Assembly: GCA_000349905.1 (NCBI GenBank)
Contig: KB722739.1
Span: 1,376,762 to 1,440,761 of the forward strand
Direction of reading: 5' to 3'
DNA from: Volvariella volvacea V23
Taxonomy: Eukaryota > Basidiomycota > Agaricomycetes > Agaricales > Pluteaceae
Length of the DNA stretch: 64,000 nt
Shown: piece by piece, positions 23,350 through 35,200 of the stretch
How positions within the stretch are numbered: the first letter of the stretch is position 1
Layout of the letters: every line of letters starts with the position of its first letter
Notes under the pieces: generated by a model
Told to the model about the DNA's origin: nothing
The model's input: only the letters and a program-made list of their open reading frames with translations
The model's database searches: none
Program-made: the position numbers and the translations under genes

Positions 23350-24893
23350 TCACGTATCCCATTGAACCAACACATACTCTTCCCTCCAACACGTTTTTGA
23401 TTCCGTGCCATCATCACCGGTACAGCAATCCGTCTCACATGAGAAAACCAGGCAGGTACCCCATTCCATTCCTTCCCCGTCTGCATCTGCTCCTTTCAAG
23501 GCCTTCTCGAGTGCCTTGCGCCGTTCATCGTCCGTGAGCTTGCTAAATCTGTCCCCATCGGATTTACTGAGCACATTTATAAGATTGGGCATCAGTTGGC
23601 ACTCAAAGACGCGCCTGCCCTTGCACCTTGGACATGGTGGGACTGCCGATAGATCAAAGGTGCGTTTGGCAGGCGGTGTAACAGTGAAGGCGGCCTTCGT
23701 TACAGTCTGGATGGCAGGCGCAGGCGGCTTGGGGAACAGTAGGTCGAAGATTGTGTCAGACGCAAATAACAAAGGGCGTCCGCCGAGATCATAGCTGTAG
23801 GCGAGGCATAAGCCGACATGTTCGGAGAATTACCACAGGTCCACAAGAGACTGACCGGACACACTGTTCACCCTCAAAACCCACAATTTTATTGAACCTT
23901 TCAAACACCTTGTCGACTTCCATTGAATCCTCATAGGCCTCAGAGGCCCACGACACGTCCTTGACGTCCTTTTCGTCCGATGGATCCACGATCTCTACAC
24001 CAGCAGGCAGCTTAACTTTTGGTAAGGGTGGGAGGTATTCAGAGACGGTTGATAGGTACAAAGGGTCGAAAGCAGGGGCATTGACCCAGTCAGATTCAGT
24101 GAGTGTAGTGGCCGCCATTGCAGTCAGCAGGGATTTTTCTGAGGATGTTGACGCCTCGCTTTCGGCATCGCTATCATCATCCCCTGTGAGTGGCGCAGTT
24201 GATGGTGCACTGCTAAATATTTGAGCGCCTAGCCCAAAAGGGTTTGGTTTCCCAGAGTTAGACACCTGAGTTAGGGTTCAATTACTTATCACAGCAGGTG
24301 CGGCAGAGTGCAAAGGCTCACCGAGAATGGGTTTGGTTTGGCGGCAGGAGGCTTCTGTTCAAGGACAACAGGCTTCTTAGCCGTCTTTTGCGCGCGTTTC
24401 TTGGCAAGTTTCGCAGCGTATTCATCGTTATATCGAAGGCCTCTCCAAGCCCGTACGCTGAACAATATAGATTCCAGGTCCTGACTGAGCGCTGCGCGCA
24501 CACTCCACGCACTCACCTACCCTCCTTCTTCTGGCATCCAGTCCTTGAGCAGCCCCAGATGTACAGAGCACGATCCATGGGGCTATCCTCGAAAGGGCAC
24601 CACATTTGAACAAGCAATTTCATTGGCTGGGAGCACACTTTGCAAAACGAAGAAGAGATCAAGGGGTCATTCGAAAGGAATGCCTTCATTGAAAAGCTGG
24701 TCAAAAATGGATTACAACATGGCTTTGAGGAGACGACTCCTACAGGATGTCCTCCAATACGAGAAACAGCAACATCATTTTTATCCGATGAGGTTTCGAT
24801 TGGGCCATCAGGCACACCAAGTAGTACAGATGTCTCTACTTCCGATCCCACTTCATCGTCTGAATCTGACCAGTCGTCGTCCACAGGAGGCAT
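23350..24893 (-). CDS. TSR4: PDCD2/Tsr4-type 40S ribosome assembly chaperone
   Basis: This is a dedicated chaperone of ribosomal protein uS5 (Rps2) in the PDCD2/Tsr4 family, required for 20S pre-rRNA processing. It starts MPPVDDDWSDSDDEVGSEVE, then TSVLLGVPDGPIE. An N-terminal zinc-binding module follows: DPLISSSFCKVCSQPMKLLV, then MDRALYIWGCSRTGCQKKEG and VRAWRGLRYNDEYAAKLAKK. Asn-Pro-Phe repeats (KPNPFS, KPNPFGLG) and an acidic linker (DDDSDAESEAST) follow. The C-terminal PDCD2_C domain has AYEDSMEVDKVFERFNKIVG, YDLGGRPLLF, VPPCPRCKGRRVFECQLMPN, MEWGTCLVFSCETDC and REEYVLVQWDT at the end. The conserved Cys pairs are all present. The start is the first ATG and gives the acidic N-terminus known for the family. 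At least four introns were seen. Identity is strong. Confidence 0.92.
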
Positions 24894-25364
24894 AGTAAGT
24901 GCGAGATCAAGGGAAGGAGCCTAGAAAAGGAGGACGAGGGTAAGTACACTGGAGCACGATGGACGAGAAGGATGGGCGCGATCAGGAAAGCATGAATGGT
25001 AATTATGGATGAATCGTCAGTGCCGTCGGCGCATAGAAACTATGCGCGACGGGGGTCAGACTCGTCATCTATAGATCATCCTGCAGGGTGGGCGGATGAC
25101 GAAAAGCTGACTTACGGGCGAGATGGGCGTTGAAGAGAGGGAAGAGGGATAAATGAGGAGTGGAAATTTGAGGGGGGAGCCAAACAAGACACAACGCTAT
25201 AACCCGATCTGGCATTACTTCATCGAATATGAGAACCTGGGCAGCACGGTGTAGTTTGCACTCCGAGTCTGTCAACACTCCTTCACTTCTCTCTGTCGTC
25301 CCCCATCTCTTGCTCCAGGGGCCCGCAATCTGTACCGCCTCCTCACCCCATCCCCAACTGACAT
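24894..25364. other. Divergent promoter region, Tsr4 / Zn2Cys6 copy 2
   Basis: About 470 bp between two start codons facing away from each other. It presumably contains both promoters. A minus-strand open frame at 25069-25515 has no recognizable motif and overlaps the start of the downstream factor, so I left it out. Confidence 0.5.
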
Positions 25365-28300
25365 ATGGCATCACCCGCCTATGCCCAGGCCGACTCGTCC
25401 TTGGTGGCCCGGAATAAACGTCGCGGTGGCGCTCTTTCATGCGCTGAGTGTCGCAGGTCTGCCTGTCCCGAGTGTCCCTATCTTTCCCCGCTGATCCGTC
25501 TGTTTGTGCGTCCAAATAGGCTCAAGTTGAAGTGCGTCTGCATTTATCGCGAGGGTCGTGCCTTGTTTACTCACCCAACCCCAGGTGCAGCCGCCAGTTT
25601 CCATGCAGGTAGGTGAATCGACACAAGGTAAGAAACACCATTTTCAGTCTTTATCCCCAGCAATTGCGTGAAGAAGGGCGTCGCGGCTATCTGTCCGGAC
25701 AGTGGGTATTTTGATCTCGTTCAAGCCATGTTGACCTATATCTGCGCCGCACATTCAAGGCTCGCTCACCACGGGCAAGGGAAATAGGTATTTTCGTTTT
25801 ATAGATGAAAATCGTAATCCTCATCCTTTCTGAAGATTTGTACTTGCCAACACCGAGGTTCTGCACGATAAAATCAACGAATTAGCAAATCGAGTTCGCC
25901 AACTCGAAGATGCCCTCGCTCAAGCACATTCCATGTATTCAGCGGAAGCACACCCATTACTTTCGGAGGAACTCTTGAAAATCAAACGACCACTAGAGCG
26001 TGAAAGGCCTGAAGAACACTCCGCTACAGAAGATGTCGAATCGAAGGAGACCGTTGAAACATTAGGGACATTGTGTGTACAAGTCTGTTTTGGTTTGATA
26101 TCCGCTCTTACCCAATATATGAGGTCCATCTCAAACGGTGGCCGGTCCACATTTCTTGGTCAGACTGCTAATGCGTGGGTAGGTGCATCCCTGCTTACAT
26201 CCGCAACTTCTACCTTATGCATCCCCGCAGTATCTACTCCAGGTGTGCACACACTCCATAGTTTCCATGCCATATTTCTCACTTGAATAGAACGAAGAAG
26301 ACTCGGGCGGAGAAGAGGATGTCCTACCCTTGGGCCAAATCATACCTCCAGACCCAGCTTGGCAGGGCTCTGCATTCCCATTTGCGTCAGTCACAGGCGC
26401 AACAGGTGATGGGCTTCGCCAAGTGATAATCAGGCATCTTCCTGATGTCAACGAGGCAAAAAGCAAAAGTGAAATTTACTTCAAACATGCTGCTTGGATG
26501 TGGGTGTCCCTGTTTCTTGCGCAGCGCCAGCACCAATGTGCTGAAATTTACACCAGGTACACACCCATAACAGAGGAAGATTACTACAACGACTTCTATC
26601 TGCCAGTATACGGTGACACAGATGGCTCTAGTTTGGCATCCATCAGTGGGCAGAAGCTTGCCGTTTTATATATGGTGCTGGCGATCGGAACATTATTAGA
26701 TCTGACCTTGCCCCCTCATTCACCGCTGGCCAAACAGCGTTACCTTCTGGCACGAGCATCTTTCGCACTCGAATCTGTTTTGGAAGAAAAGTCTATCATG
26801 GCGATTCAGGCCTTAGTGAGTACTTAGCTTTCTATTGAGGATATCACTTGGACAATAACCGAAATTGATTTGACAGCTCTTAATGTGTCATTACATGTTT
26901 TTGGCAGACATTGGTGAACCGCGTTGGGTTATAATGGGTATCATTGTGAAATTAGCACAAAGCGTGAGTGATCTACTCGGTCTATCGTGATTACTATTGA
27001 ACCCCAGTTAAGATCGGGCTGCGTAGGAACTCCTTCTAACTTCTTGCTAAGCTTCACTTTGACACTCCTTACTGCAGACCGCGACACGGGGCGATGGAGG
27101 GGTGCTGATCCAGTTGAAACACAGAAGCGACGGGAGCTATTCTTCGAGCTAGTAACCTATGACTCGTGGCAGGTTCGTTGCCATCACAGCTGACACGAGT
27201 TGCAAACTCATCCAGACCGGATCCCAGAGCCTAACATATGGGCGCCCACCGTCATTGTCAGCGGCCCATATTGATGGCCGAATGCCGCATCCAACAACCA
27301 AATCGCCATCAGGAGAAGAGGAAATGTCTTGTGGGTCATGGCCTGTCATCTCGGTGTCGTCTCCTAACAGTTCTTGATAAGTTGCTGCATGGAAACATCG
27401 ATTCTCACACCAATGCCTCAGCGTCGTTCATGATCAGGCTTTCGGCGCTAAGACACCAAGTTACAAAACCATTCTGGAACTGGACAGGAAAGTCAAAAAC
27501 TACTATGTACCGCCTAGTTTGAGAGTTCCTGGGTTCTCTGGAGAGCATGGCGTCACTGTCGAGCAACCAACAGTACAACTTACCATGCAACGCTATATCG
27601 CCTTTGCAATCAAGGAGATCTGTAAGGTGTTTGAGCATTTTCGTTGTCATAAATATTGAGATATCTATTAGCAATGTTCTATATGCATCGGGGCTATTTC
27701 GCTCAGGCTCTCGAAGATAGCCCCTCTGACCCAATGGGAAGCAAGTTTAGCCCCTCAGTCCTCGCAGCGCATCGAAGTGCTTGCTCCTTCGTTGCCCTTA
27801 TAGATAGCTTGTATAAACAGCAACCGGGGCTCACGGAGAGGATGTGGTTCCTGTTCACGCATGTGTTTTCTTGTGCGGTGGGTGCCATGGATCTCATTTC
27901 CGTGACCGTGGGTTGAATGCTTGTAGATCGTATTGGGTACCTTGGCCTCAAAGCCGCAGATGAAAATCGCGCTTTCAGCCTTTAGACACCTGGAGTCGGC
28001 TTACAATCTTTTCTTCCAAGTGTCTGACCAGAACCGAAAGGCTAAAATATTGGTTAGTCTTATATTTGCCGCAATTCATTTTACATGGCTCATTTCACGC
28101 TCACTCTAGCCTATCCTACGCTCAATGATCGAACGAGCCCAGGCAAATTCGGCGGCCTATTCTCAAGGTTCTCTCGATACAAGTGCCCGAAGCCCAGTAA
28201 ACAGGGGTGAATTGCAGGAGTTGTCAACTTTAGGTGGCAAGACCAGACTGGTTGAGCGGCGTGCACCCAGCAGTCCTTCCACATCTTCACAAGCTGCGTC

Positions 28301-28652
28301 AAGTCCTACCTCCAGTCAGACAGCAGCATCTCCATCACCCAATCAACCAATGTACGGCAACATGGTATCACCCTGGGACCACCAATCTCCCACTACCAAC
28401 ACTTATGGCAATCCACCACCATTCTCAATGGCCACTACTAACGGGTATGGCCTCTATGAAACTGATACACCAACCCCCGGTGGATACAACCAATATCAGA
28501 CGTCGCAAGACTCATTCGCATACTACGATGCGACGGCAGCGGCAGCGCTATACACCATATCAGCATTAAATGCCTCCGCAGATGGAACTCCCCCTCCCCA
28601 TGACGTGAACGAAAGATGGTTTAATCTAGTGAACTCATACGAATATATCTGA
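25365..28652 (+). CDS. Zn2Cys6 fungal transcription factor (copy 2)
   Basis: This is a paralogue of the factor at 13303-16789, on the opposite strand. It begins MASPAYAQADSSLVARNKRR. The zinc cluster is split over very small exons: GGALSCAECRR, LKLKCSRQFPC and NCVKKGVAAICPD, with the same Cys spacing as copy 1. Assembly needs introns whose donors lie inside the cluster, and one exon is only about 24 nt. The coiled coil reads EVLHDKINELANRVRQLEDA, then HPLLSEELLKIKRPLER. The transcription factor domain has VLAIGTLLDLTLPPHSPLAK, RYLLARASFALESVLEEKSI, TQKRRELFFELVTYDSWQ and LTYGRPPSLSAAHIDGRMPH. The tail has ELSTLGGKTRLVERR and is Ser/Pro/Asn/Tyr-rich, ending RWFNLVNSYEYI. Shared motifs in the same order as copy 1 (LGGKTRLVE, TYDSWQ, LT.GRPPS) prove common ancestry, but the linker and tail have diverged. 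Targets are unknown. Confidence 0.86.
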
Positions 28653-28814
28653 ATGCAATATGGGAATCTCTTTTTCTTTGTAGATGGATGTAACATTGCG
28701 GTTTGATTTGCTATATCTTTATTTGTTCTAGTTAGTGATAATAATAGTACTTTACTGGCGCTCTTCATCAGTCAAGAACAAACACAACCTCCCATCTAAA
28801 TCTCTGACTGTAGC

Positions 28815-31800
28815 ATGCCAGCACCTGATGCTCACACAAGGAACAAAATCAGTTTGAACCCCGCCAAGGTCTTAACTAGCTCGTATGTCCCCGCAATAGT
28901 CAGGTGGCCACACAGTAATGTGACAGGCGACCCAGGATTCCAAGCAAGTTTCTCCCTCGGATATTCCTCTCAAACTTAGTTTTTGTTTTCGCCCTCCATG
29001 CAAGCAAAGAGTGGCTGCTTAACTATGAAGTGGGTGTATTTTGGTTGTTGATGCGGGTCTTTGCATGTGGTGGTTTGGGTGCCATATTTTGGGAGGTTTA
29101 CAGTGGACATATCACATCAGGCAAGAGCATTGAGGTATGTGTGATAATCATCTTCCCAAGGGCGTTTCTAAGCTCTCGACTTAGTGGTCTGTGTTGGGGA
29201 TGGCCTCTGTACTGCTCTTTGTCCAGCAAGGGTGCCTCTTCACGGCTCTCTACCGACTTTCTCCCATCAGGTAGGGTGTGCCTTTCCCCAGTGGCCTCGA
29301 GGAAGTAATGCCTCGTCTTTATGGCAGGGTTATCCTATTCATCCACTTCTCTTCTCTATGGATGACGACATTCCTAACGGTTACTTCGGTGCGGCTTCAC
29401 CTTCGTTGAATCTCTCGCGCAACTCATGTCCAGATCATAGACGAAGAAGGCCCTGGCTGTAGCATCCGCACTCGTTGTTTCCATTCTGACAGAGGCGCAC
29501 TTTTCCACTCAAATTCTTTGGAGGCTCGTTCCTGGTTATGGAGCTGTGGTCATTCACGCTTTTGCATCTACGGCCCTCGATCATACTTATGGAGTACTGT
29601 CCCCCTCACTTGGGATTAACGTCACAATTGCTGGCAGTGTACTCGGTGCCACCGTGCTCTTTCTGCCATTTTACCTATTCAGAACCGTTGTGGTACGTAT
29701 TCCTCTCCTCCCATTTGGCGCGTCTAACAAGCTTTCAGCTTAATTTGCCCCCGTCTCCTGTTGTACCGTTGTTCTCCCTCGCCGTTATTCCGATTGCTGC
29801 CTATTCCGTTCTCTTCCTAACGCCGTCAACCGCACATACTCTGGGTCGCCTATCGTTCATAACGCAATACTTCAGCTTATCATATCCAACGATCGTCGTT
29901 TCCTCCGTTTTGACAGGGATCCTAATTTTCACTCATCTCCCCACTTGGACCGACTTCATAGTTGCTGGACTTCTATATGCTGGTATGTTGTGACTGTTCT
30001 TCCGAGCTTGGCTTTCAACTTAAATGTGAAAGGCACATACCCTGAGACTGTAGATGCGTTCTCCGGTCCACCGCGAGACTCCACTTCGCGGTTGATAAGA
30101 ACGTATATGAAGACGATTCTTTCCAACCCTGAATCCCGGAAAATCTTCTATTTCCTAATGCTAAATATGTGTTATATGCTTGTCCAGATGCTTTACGGCG
30201 TATGGACAAATAGTTTGGGTCTCATTTCGGATGGTAAGCACAAGGATTAAACTGCATGACCTTTGTTCTGAATTCGTTGATTTGTATAGCGATTCACATG
30301 GCATTTGATTGCATGGCTATTGGAGTTGGCCTGTTCGCATCTGTTATGGCAACTTGGGAACCCAATGAGCGGTTTACTTACGGGTAAGGTGGTGTCGTGT
30401 CACCTGGAGTGTATTGATCTGATTGCACCAAAGCTACGGGCGGATTGAAACCTTGTCGGGCTTCGCCAATGGAGTATTTCTAATTCTTATTTCCATCTTC
30501 ATCATCTTTGAAGCTATTCAACGAATGTAAGAGTTAACGTCTACTCTTTGCATTTGACTGATCGATTTCCTAGCATGGAACCACCGGAGATGAACACTAG
30601 CCAACTTCTTTTGGTCAGTACGCTTGGGTTAGCTGTTAACTTATTCGGCATGTTTGCTATGGGTGGGCATCATCACCACGTATGATTCATTAAGCCTGTG
30701 GCGGTCACAGTCTGACGACGTTGTAGGGAGGACATTCTCATTCACATGGTCATGGTCATGGGCACTCCCATTCCCTTAGTCTAGGTGGTGGGCATGGATC
30801 TCATGATCACGGACATAGCTATTCAGACTCGGGACACTCGGGACACTCCCATTCTCATTCGCATTCGACCTCTAATTCGCATACTTACGGTCACTCTCAT
30901 GACCATGAGTCGTCTCATTGTGAGGATCACCATGACGAGCATGGGCATGACGAACACGCGCACGTACATTCCCATTCCCATTCGCCGACCCATTCCCACT
31001 CGCACTCGCACTCTCATTCGCATTCCTCTCACGAACCTGAGTCCAACTCGCATTCACATTCACACTCACATAGCGAGCCTCATGCCCAGCACCACTCACA
31101 CACCCACTCTGCAGAGAGTGCACCAGAGATTTCCTCAAAACAGACTCATTCCCACAGGCATTCCCCCTCTCAATCTCAGGCACCTGTCCTTGCTCATTTT
31201 TCCAAAGCCCCTGGGAGCAGTGGGAAGCGTCAATTCCGTGGTCCAGCAATCTTGACAGGTCATGACCAACCGTTGAAACCTCTTGCTTCGCCCCATTTGG
31301 CACACCTTCAAGACCTTCAAGAGGCAGAAACGCCGCTTACACCTTCATACAGTTTTGGTCACGACGATCACTTCGCAAAACACCATGAAGCTGAGCACGC
31401 ACCCAATGCTCATAATCATGCCCATGTTCCCTCCCATGAAGGGCATAGCCACAACATGCGAGGCGTATTTTTGCATGTAATGGCTGTAAGTTTTTGTGTT
31501 AGTAACCCAAACCTATTGTTCACATACCTTAGGATACCTTGGGCTCTGTTGGAGTGATAATATCCACGCTCCTGATTCAATTCTACGAATGGACAGGATT
31601 TGATCCTATCGCGTCATTGTTCATTGCCGTTCTAATAGCGGCTAGTGTTATCCCTCTTGTGCTAGATACAGGCAAGGTGCTATGTCTGGATGTATCAGGA
31701 CACGAGGATGTGATTCAACGCGCACTGTTAGAGGTGGGTCCACATTTGCAATTTCTTGCCTATCTATGCTGATCACCTACAGCTCTCCTCGGTTGAGGGT

Positions 31801-32043
31801 TTGTCATCGTACTCCAACGCCAGATTTTGGCCCAAGGACGCTAGTAGTTTGATTGGTTCCATCCACTTACAACTCGCCCCTTCGGCCGCTAATTATGATT
31901 CCGCCGGTCCACATTCCAGTCAACGCACGACATATGCGAGAATCGACCGCGTCGTTGAGCGCGTGGATAGCTTGCTGCGACAAAGAATACCTAATTTAGA
32001 GGAGCTTACCATCCAGGTTGGACCCTCAGCGCCTGATGGTTAA
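28815..32043 (+). CDS. MSC2: Msc2/ZnT5-type zinc transporter with giant His-rich loop
   Basis: This is a cation diffusion facilitator of the early secretory pathway, which forms heteromers in yeast (Msc2-Zrg17) to supply zinc to the ER. It starts MPAPDAHTRNKISLNPAKVL. An extended N-terminal membrane part follows (HASKEWLLNYEVGVFWLL, LLFVQQGCLFTALYRLSPI, VIHAFASTALDHTYGVLSPS, and others), as in ZnT5 and Msc2 rather than short ZRC1-type proteins. The CDF core has MLYGVWTNSLGLISDAIHMA with the HMAFD zinc site in helix II, then ERFTYGYGRIETLSGFANGV. The second HxxxD site is in helix V (FLHVMADTLGSVGVIISTLL). Between them lies a loop of roughly 250 residues with many (His-Ser) and His-Gly repeats. 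The C-terminus (SVEGLSSYSNARFWPKDASS, DSLLRQRIPNLEELTIQVG) is the cytosolic CDF domain. About nine short introns were seen. The start was chosen by joining 28815-28914 to the next exon at 28980 across a 65-nt intron. Confidence 0.87.
30730..31120 (+). repeat. Low-complexity CAT/TCN repeat coding for His-Ser tract
   Basis: The DNA is built from near-repeats such as cattcycattc and catggtcatgg. It encodes alternating His-Ser and His-Gly inside the cytosolic loop of the zinc transporter. The unit is imperfect, so replication slippage is a likely cause of length change. Confidence 0.8.
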
Positions 32044-32209
32044 GTATATTCGCTATGGACTGATTTGTATACATTGTCATATACCCCACAATATAATTTG
32101 CTCTCCATCGTACCCGGCAATAATTAGCGCGTCGGAGTCACGTCACGTGATCGCGAATTTTGTGATGGTCACTTGCATGTAGGCTGGGGAATTCATTCAG
32201 CAACTCAGC

Positions 32210-35200
32210 ATGGACGACGATGAGTTTGTCGAAACATCCGACGTTGAGGAGCTTGAAGAGCTCTACGCATTGAAGCGACTTTCCTCTGACTTTACGCACG
32301 CATCTCCTCCTCATGATGGCAATCCATCTCCGCGAAAACGACAGAAGGTATTCCATTGTACTGGGAGAATTTGCGTCGACTGATCGGCGACAGAGGTATC
32401 ACATACCCAATGATAGCTGGCCACGCGCTCCAATCGGCCTCTTCTCCTCTCAGGTCTCTCGTACGGCTCCAATTTCCAGGAGAGAAGGGAGCCCACATCC
32501 CGAATCCCACCATCCAGCCACCATCCATAACCAAGACGGGCAGGATATCCAACTACCTGAGGATGAAGCTTTATATGTCCAACTCCCATGTTCTACAGGC
32601 ACGCAGAAAGACACACTCACTGACCTATTCGATTCAGAGGCGCACCCTCCAAGCGATACATCTATTTCTGACAAGGTACTTGTATCTACATACCCTGTAT
32701 CTAACGTCTCCTGAAGGAAGCCAGTTTACCTCGCGGCGGTCAGAATCCGTTGATCCTTTGTTGCTTATCGGTTCGCCTTCTCGTAGTGGCACCACTATCA
32801 TTAGCAGACCCTCAGAAAACGACGTCACTGAGCCTCACATGTATAGAGAGCGTATCCATATCCCCACCTCCTCTCCGCCCTTGGTCAGCTCATCGCCCTC
32901 CACTGAACCCAATGCGCATATGATAAATCACAGGTCGAGGACCCCTCCTGCGTCACAACGACTTGCATCATACTCAGAAAGTGATGCAACACAATCAAAA
33001 CTGGTTGCCTCGCCTGAGGAGAAAACCCTAATACGCGAATCTACTCAAACCCTTACAATGTCACGGAACCGGGTTGCCTCTCAATCTTTGGTTGGCATAA
33101 CTTCGGTGACTGAACCACTGGTTGCTGAAGTGCAAGACGATCCTGTCCTGCATTCAAGGTACCCGCTTCGCCAGCGGGGAATTCGTCAACTCAAGCCATT
33201 CTCGCTCGAGTTTGCAGAGTATGCACACGCATTGAAATCCGCACCCGAAGCTATGGTTAAGATACGCGGAATGCACCACCTGGGCCTGCATGAGAGCCAA
33301 AACTCTGATGACTATCAACCAGATGACGAGCAAGCGGTCTCTGGTGATGTTGATGCAGAAGATTTGGGTACCACCGGTCAGGAAAAGGAAGGCGAATCTG
33401 CCACCAGTGCAAAATATGCATTCTCTGACGCTCTAAAGGATCTCTCGAGTACTGATGAGGACATCAGACAGTTGCGAAAGGAGTCCAGAGCAATGCACAA
33501 AGCCAAATTACGAGCGCATCGTCAGGCTAACCCAAGAAATAAGCCCATAAGAAGGCATGCAGTAAAGGAGTTCCCAATCGGTGAATCAGAATCAGAAGAT
33601 GAGAGTAAAGAGAACGATCCCATTAACGTTGTGCGTTGCAATAATCTATACCCCGCATTTGACTTATAGAACTTCAGCACGCTTCAGGAACACCAGTCCA
33701 CGAGACCAATCCCAGTCAAAAGCGACGAATCATTCACAGTTCTCGGTTTGGGAGTATGTCTCCTCCTCGTACTCGGAGCATCAGTCTTTCTTCAGGATCA
33801 GCGCATAACCAAAGCAGTGATCACGACAATATTGGAGTTCCTGCTGAGATAGATGGTGGCGATGCTTCAGATGATCCCGCATTCCAAGGACGCATACGCA
33901 TACTCAAGCGGATGATGCCCGCTTCAATGGCCCACAAGCTCCTTGGAGCAAGCACTCGATCTTCCCATCTGCGCAGGCGGCCCGAGCGATCTGTTTCTGT
34001 CCACAGCGATGAGAATGAACCCCTGCAACCTGGACAAACAAGACTTAGGCGAGCACAAAACCCACCTGATCTGCGTGAAATTCGTGGAGATTCCGAAAGT
34101 TCCAGTGATGAGCGTGCCACACCACTCAACTCCTCTCCTCGCTTGCCACAAGGCTTCACATTGCCCGAAACCCATATTCCCTCTGCTAGCGAATCTCCTG
34201 CCAGGAGGGTCCTTCCCAAGGAAGTCATAGAGCTGACTGACGACTCATCAAGTGGATCGGATTCCGGGCTCGGTTCTGAGGACGGTATTGGCGATGAAGA
34301 GTTGAAGGCTTACCTTGATGATCCCATTCCAAAGCCTGGTCATACGCGCACCTTCCGAGAAGAAAGTCTAATTGATTGGATGCTCTCTCGTACAAGGATA
34401 GTTGGTCATACGAAGCAAAAACGGGCAAATCGACCTAAAAATCCTCGATCACGCCTGAACGTCATAACCCAGGGCGGGCGTAGGTATGGCGCAGAGAGAC
34501 AAACCCTATTGAATTTTGAACGTATACCTAGAGCTCGGTCTTCTGAGGTGGCACATCACCCGATCAGTGCTCGCAATGGTGGAAGAGCCCCGGTGGACAA
34601 GAATAATCAAAGCGAAACTAGTAATTCTGAAGACCCTGATCCGCTTGAACCAAAACGATTGACCTGGAAAGAGAAGGAGAAGCAGCGCCGGATAAAAGGG
34701 AAAGAAAATGGACTATACACCTTTACATCGGGTGCAACGCATATTACTTCTGGTCCGACCAGAGCTGCAAGAATGCGCGTTATGCCTGCAGACGAGCATT
34801 TCCTCCTGGGATTAGCGCCGACTCTAGCCTCCCATGCCCGGGCAACACCATTAATTGTTCAGCCAAAACCACTCCCAAGAGCGCCCCGTGTGTCTAAGCC
34901 CATCACTATCACTGAAAGAAAGCATCAAAAACTATCCAACAACAAGCCACTGAAATCCTCTGTCTCTCCCCCACGTAGTCCTCGACAGCACGTATATCAC
35001 TCTCGCAGTCTTTCCCCGTCTAATCCTCATGAATCCGTCATCATCCCCCATGACCTAGGTGTCCCTTTCCTTCCTTCTGGGATCAGCTTTGCGGATACAG
35101 CAGTTTTTGGCAGGGGCTACACACATGAACTGATCGAAGTACTCTCAACTGGGGTTGCACCATCTCCTGCTCCCTATGCAGGTTTCGGATTTTCCTTCGA

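Noticed and set aside
30823..31303. Minus-strand Arg/Met/Val-rich ORFs
   Set aside because: They are the antisense of the His-Ser repeat in the zinc transporter. The composition is forced by the repeat.
32313..32714. Separate small gene upstream of Mms22
   Set aside because: It is the second exon of the Mms22 gene; splicing at about 32675-32723 joins it to the next frame.
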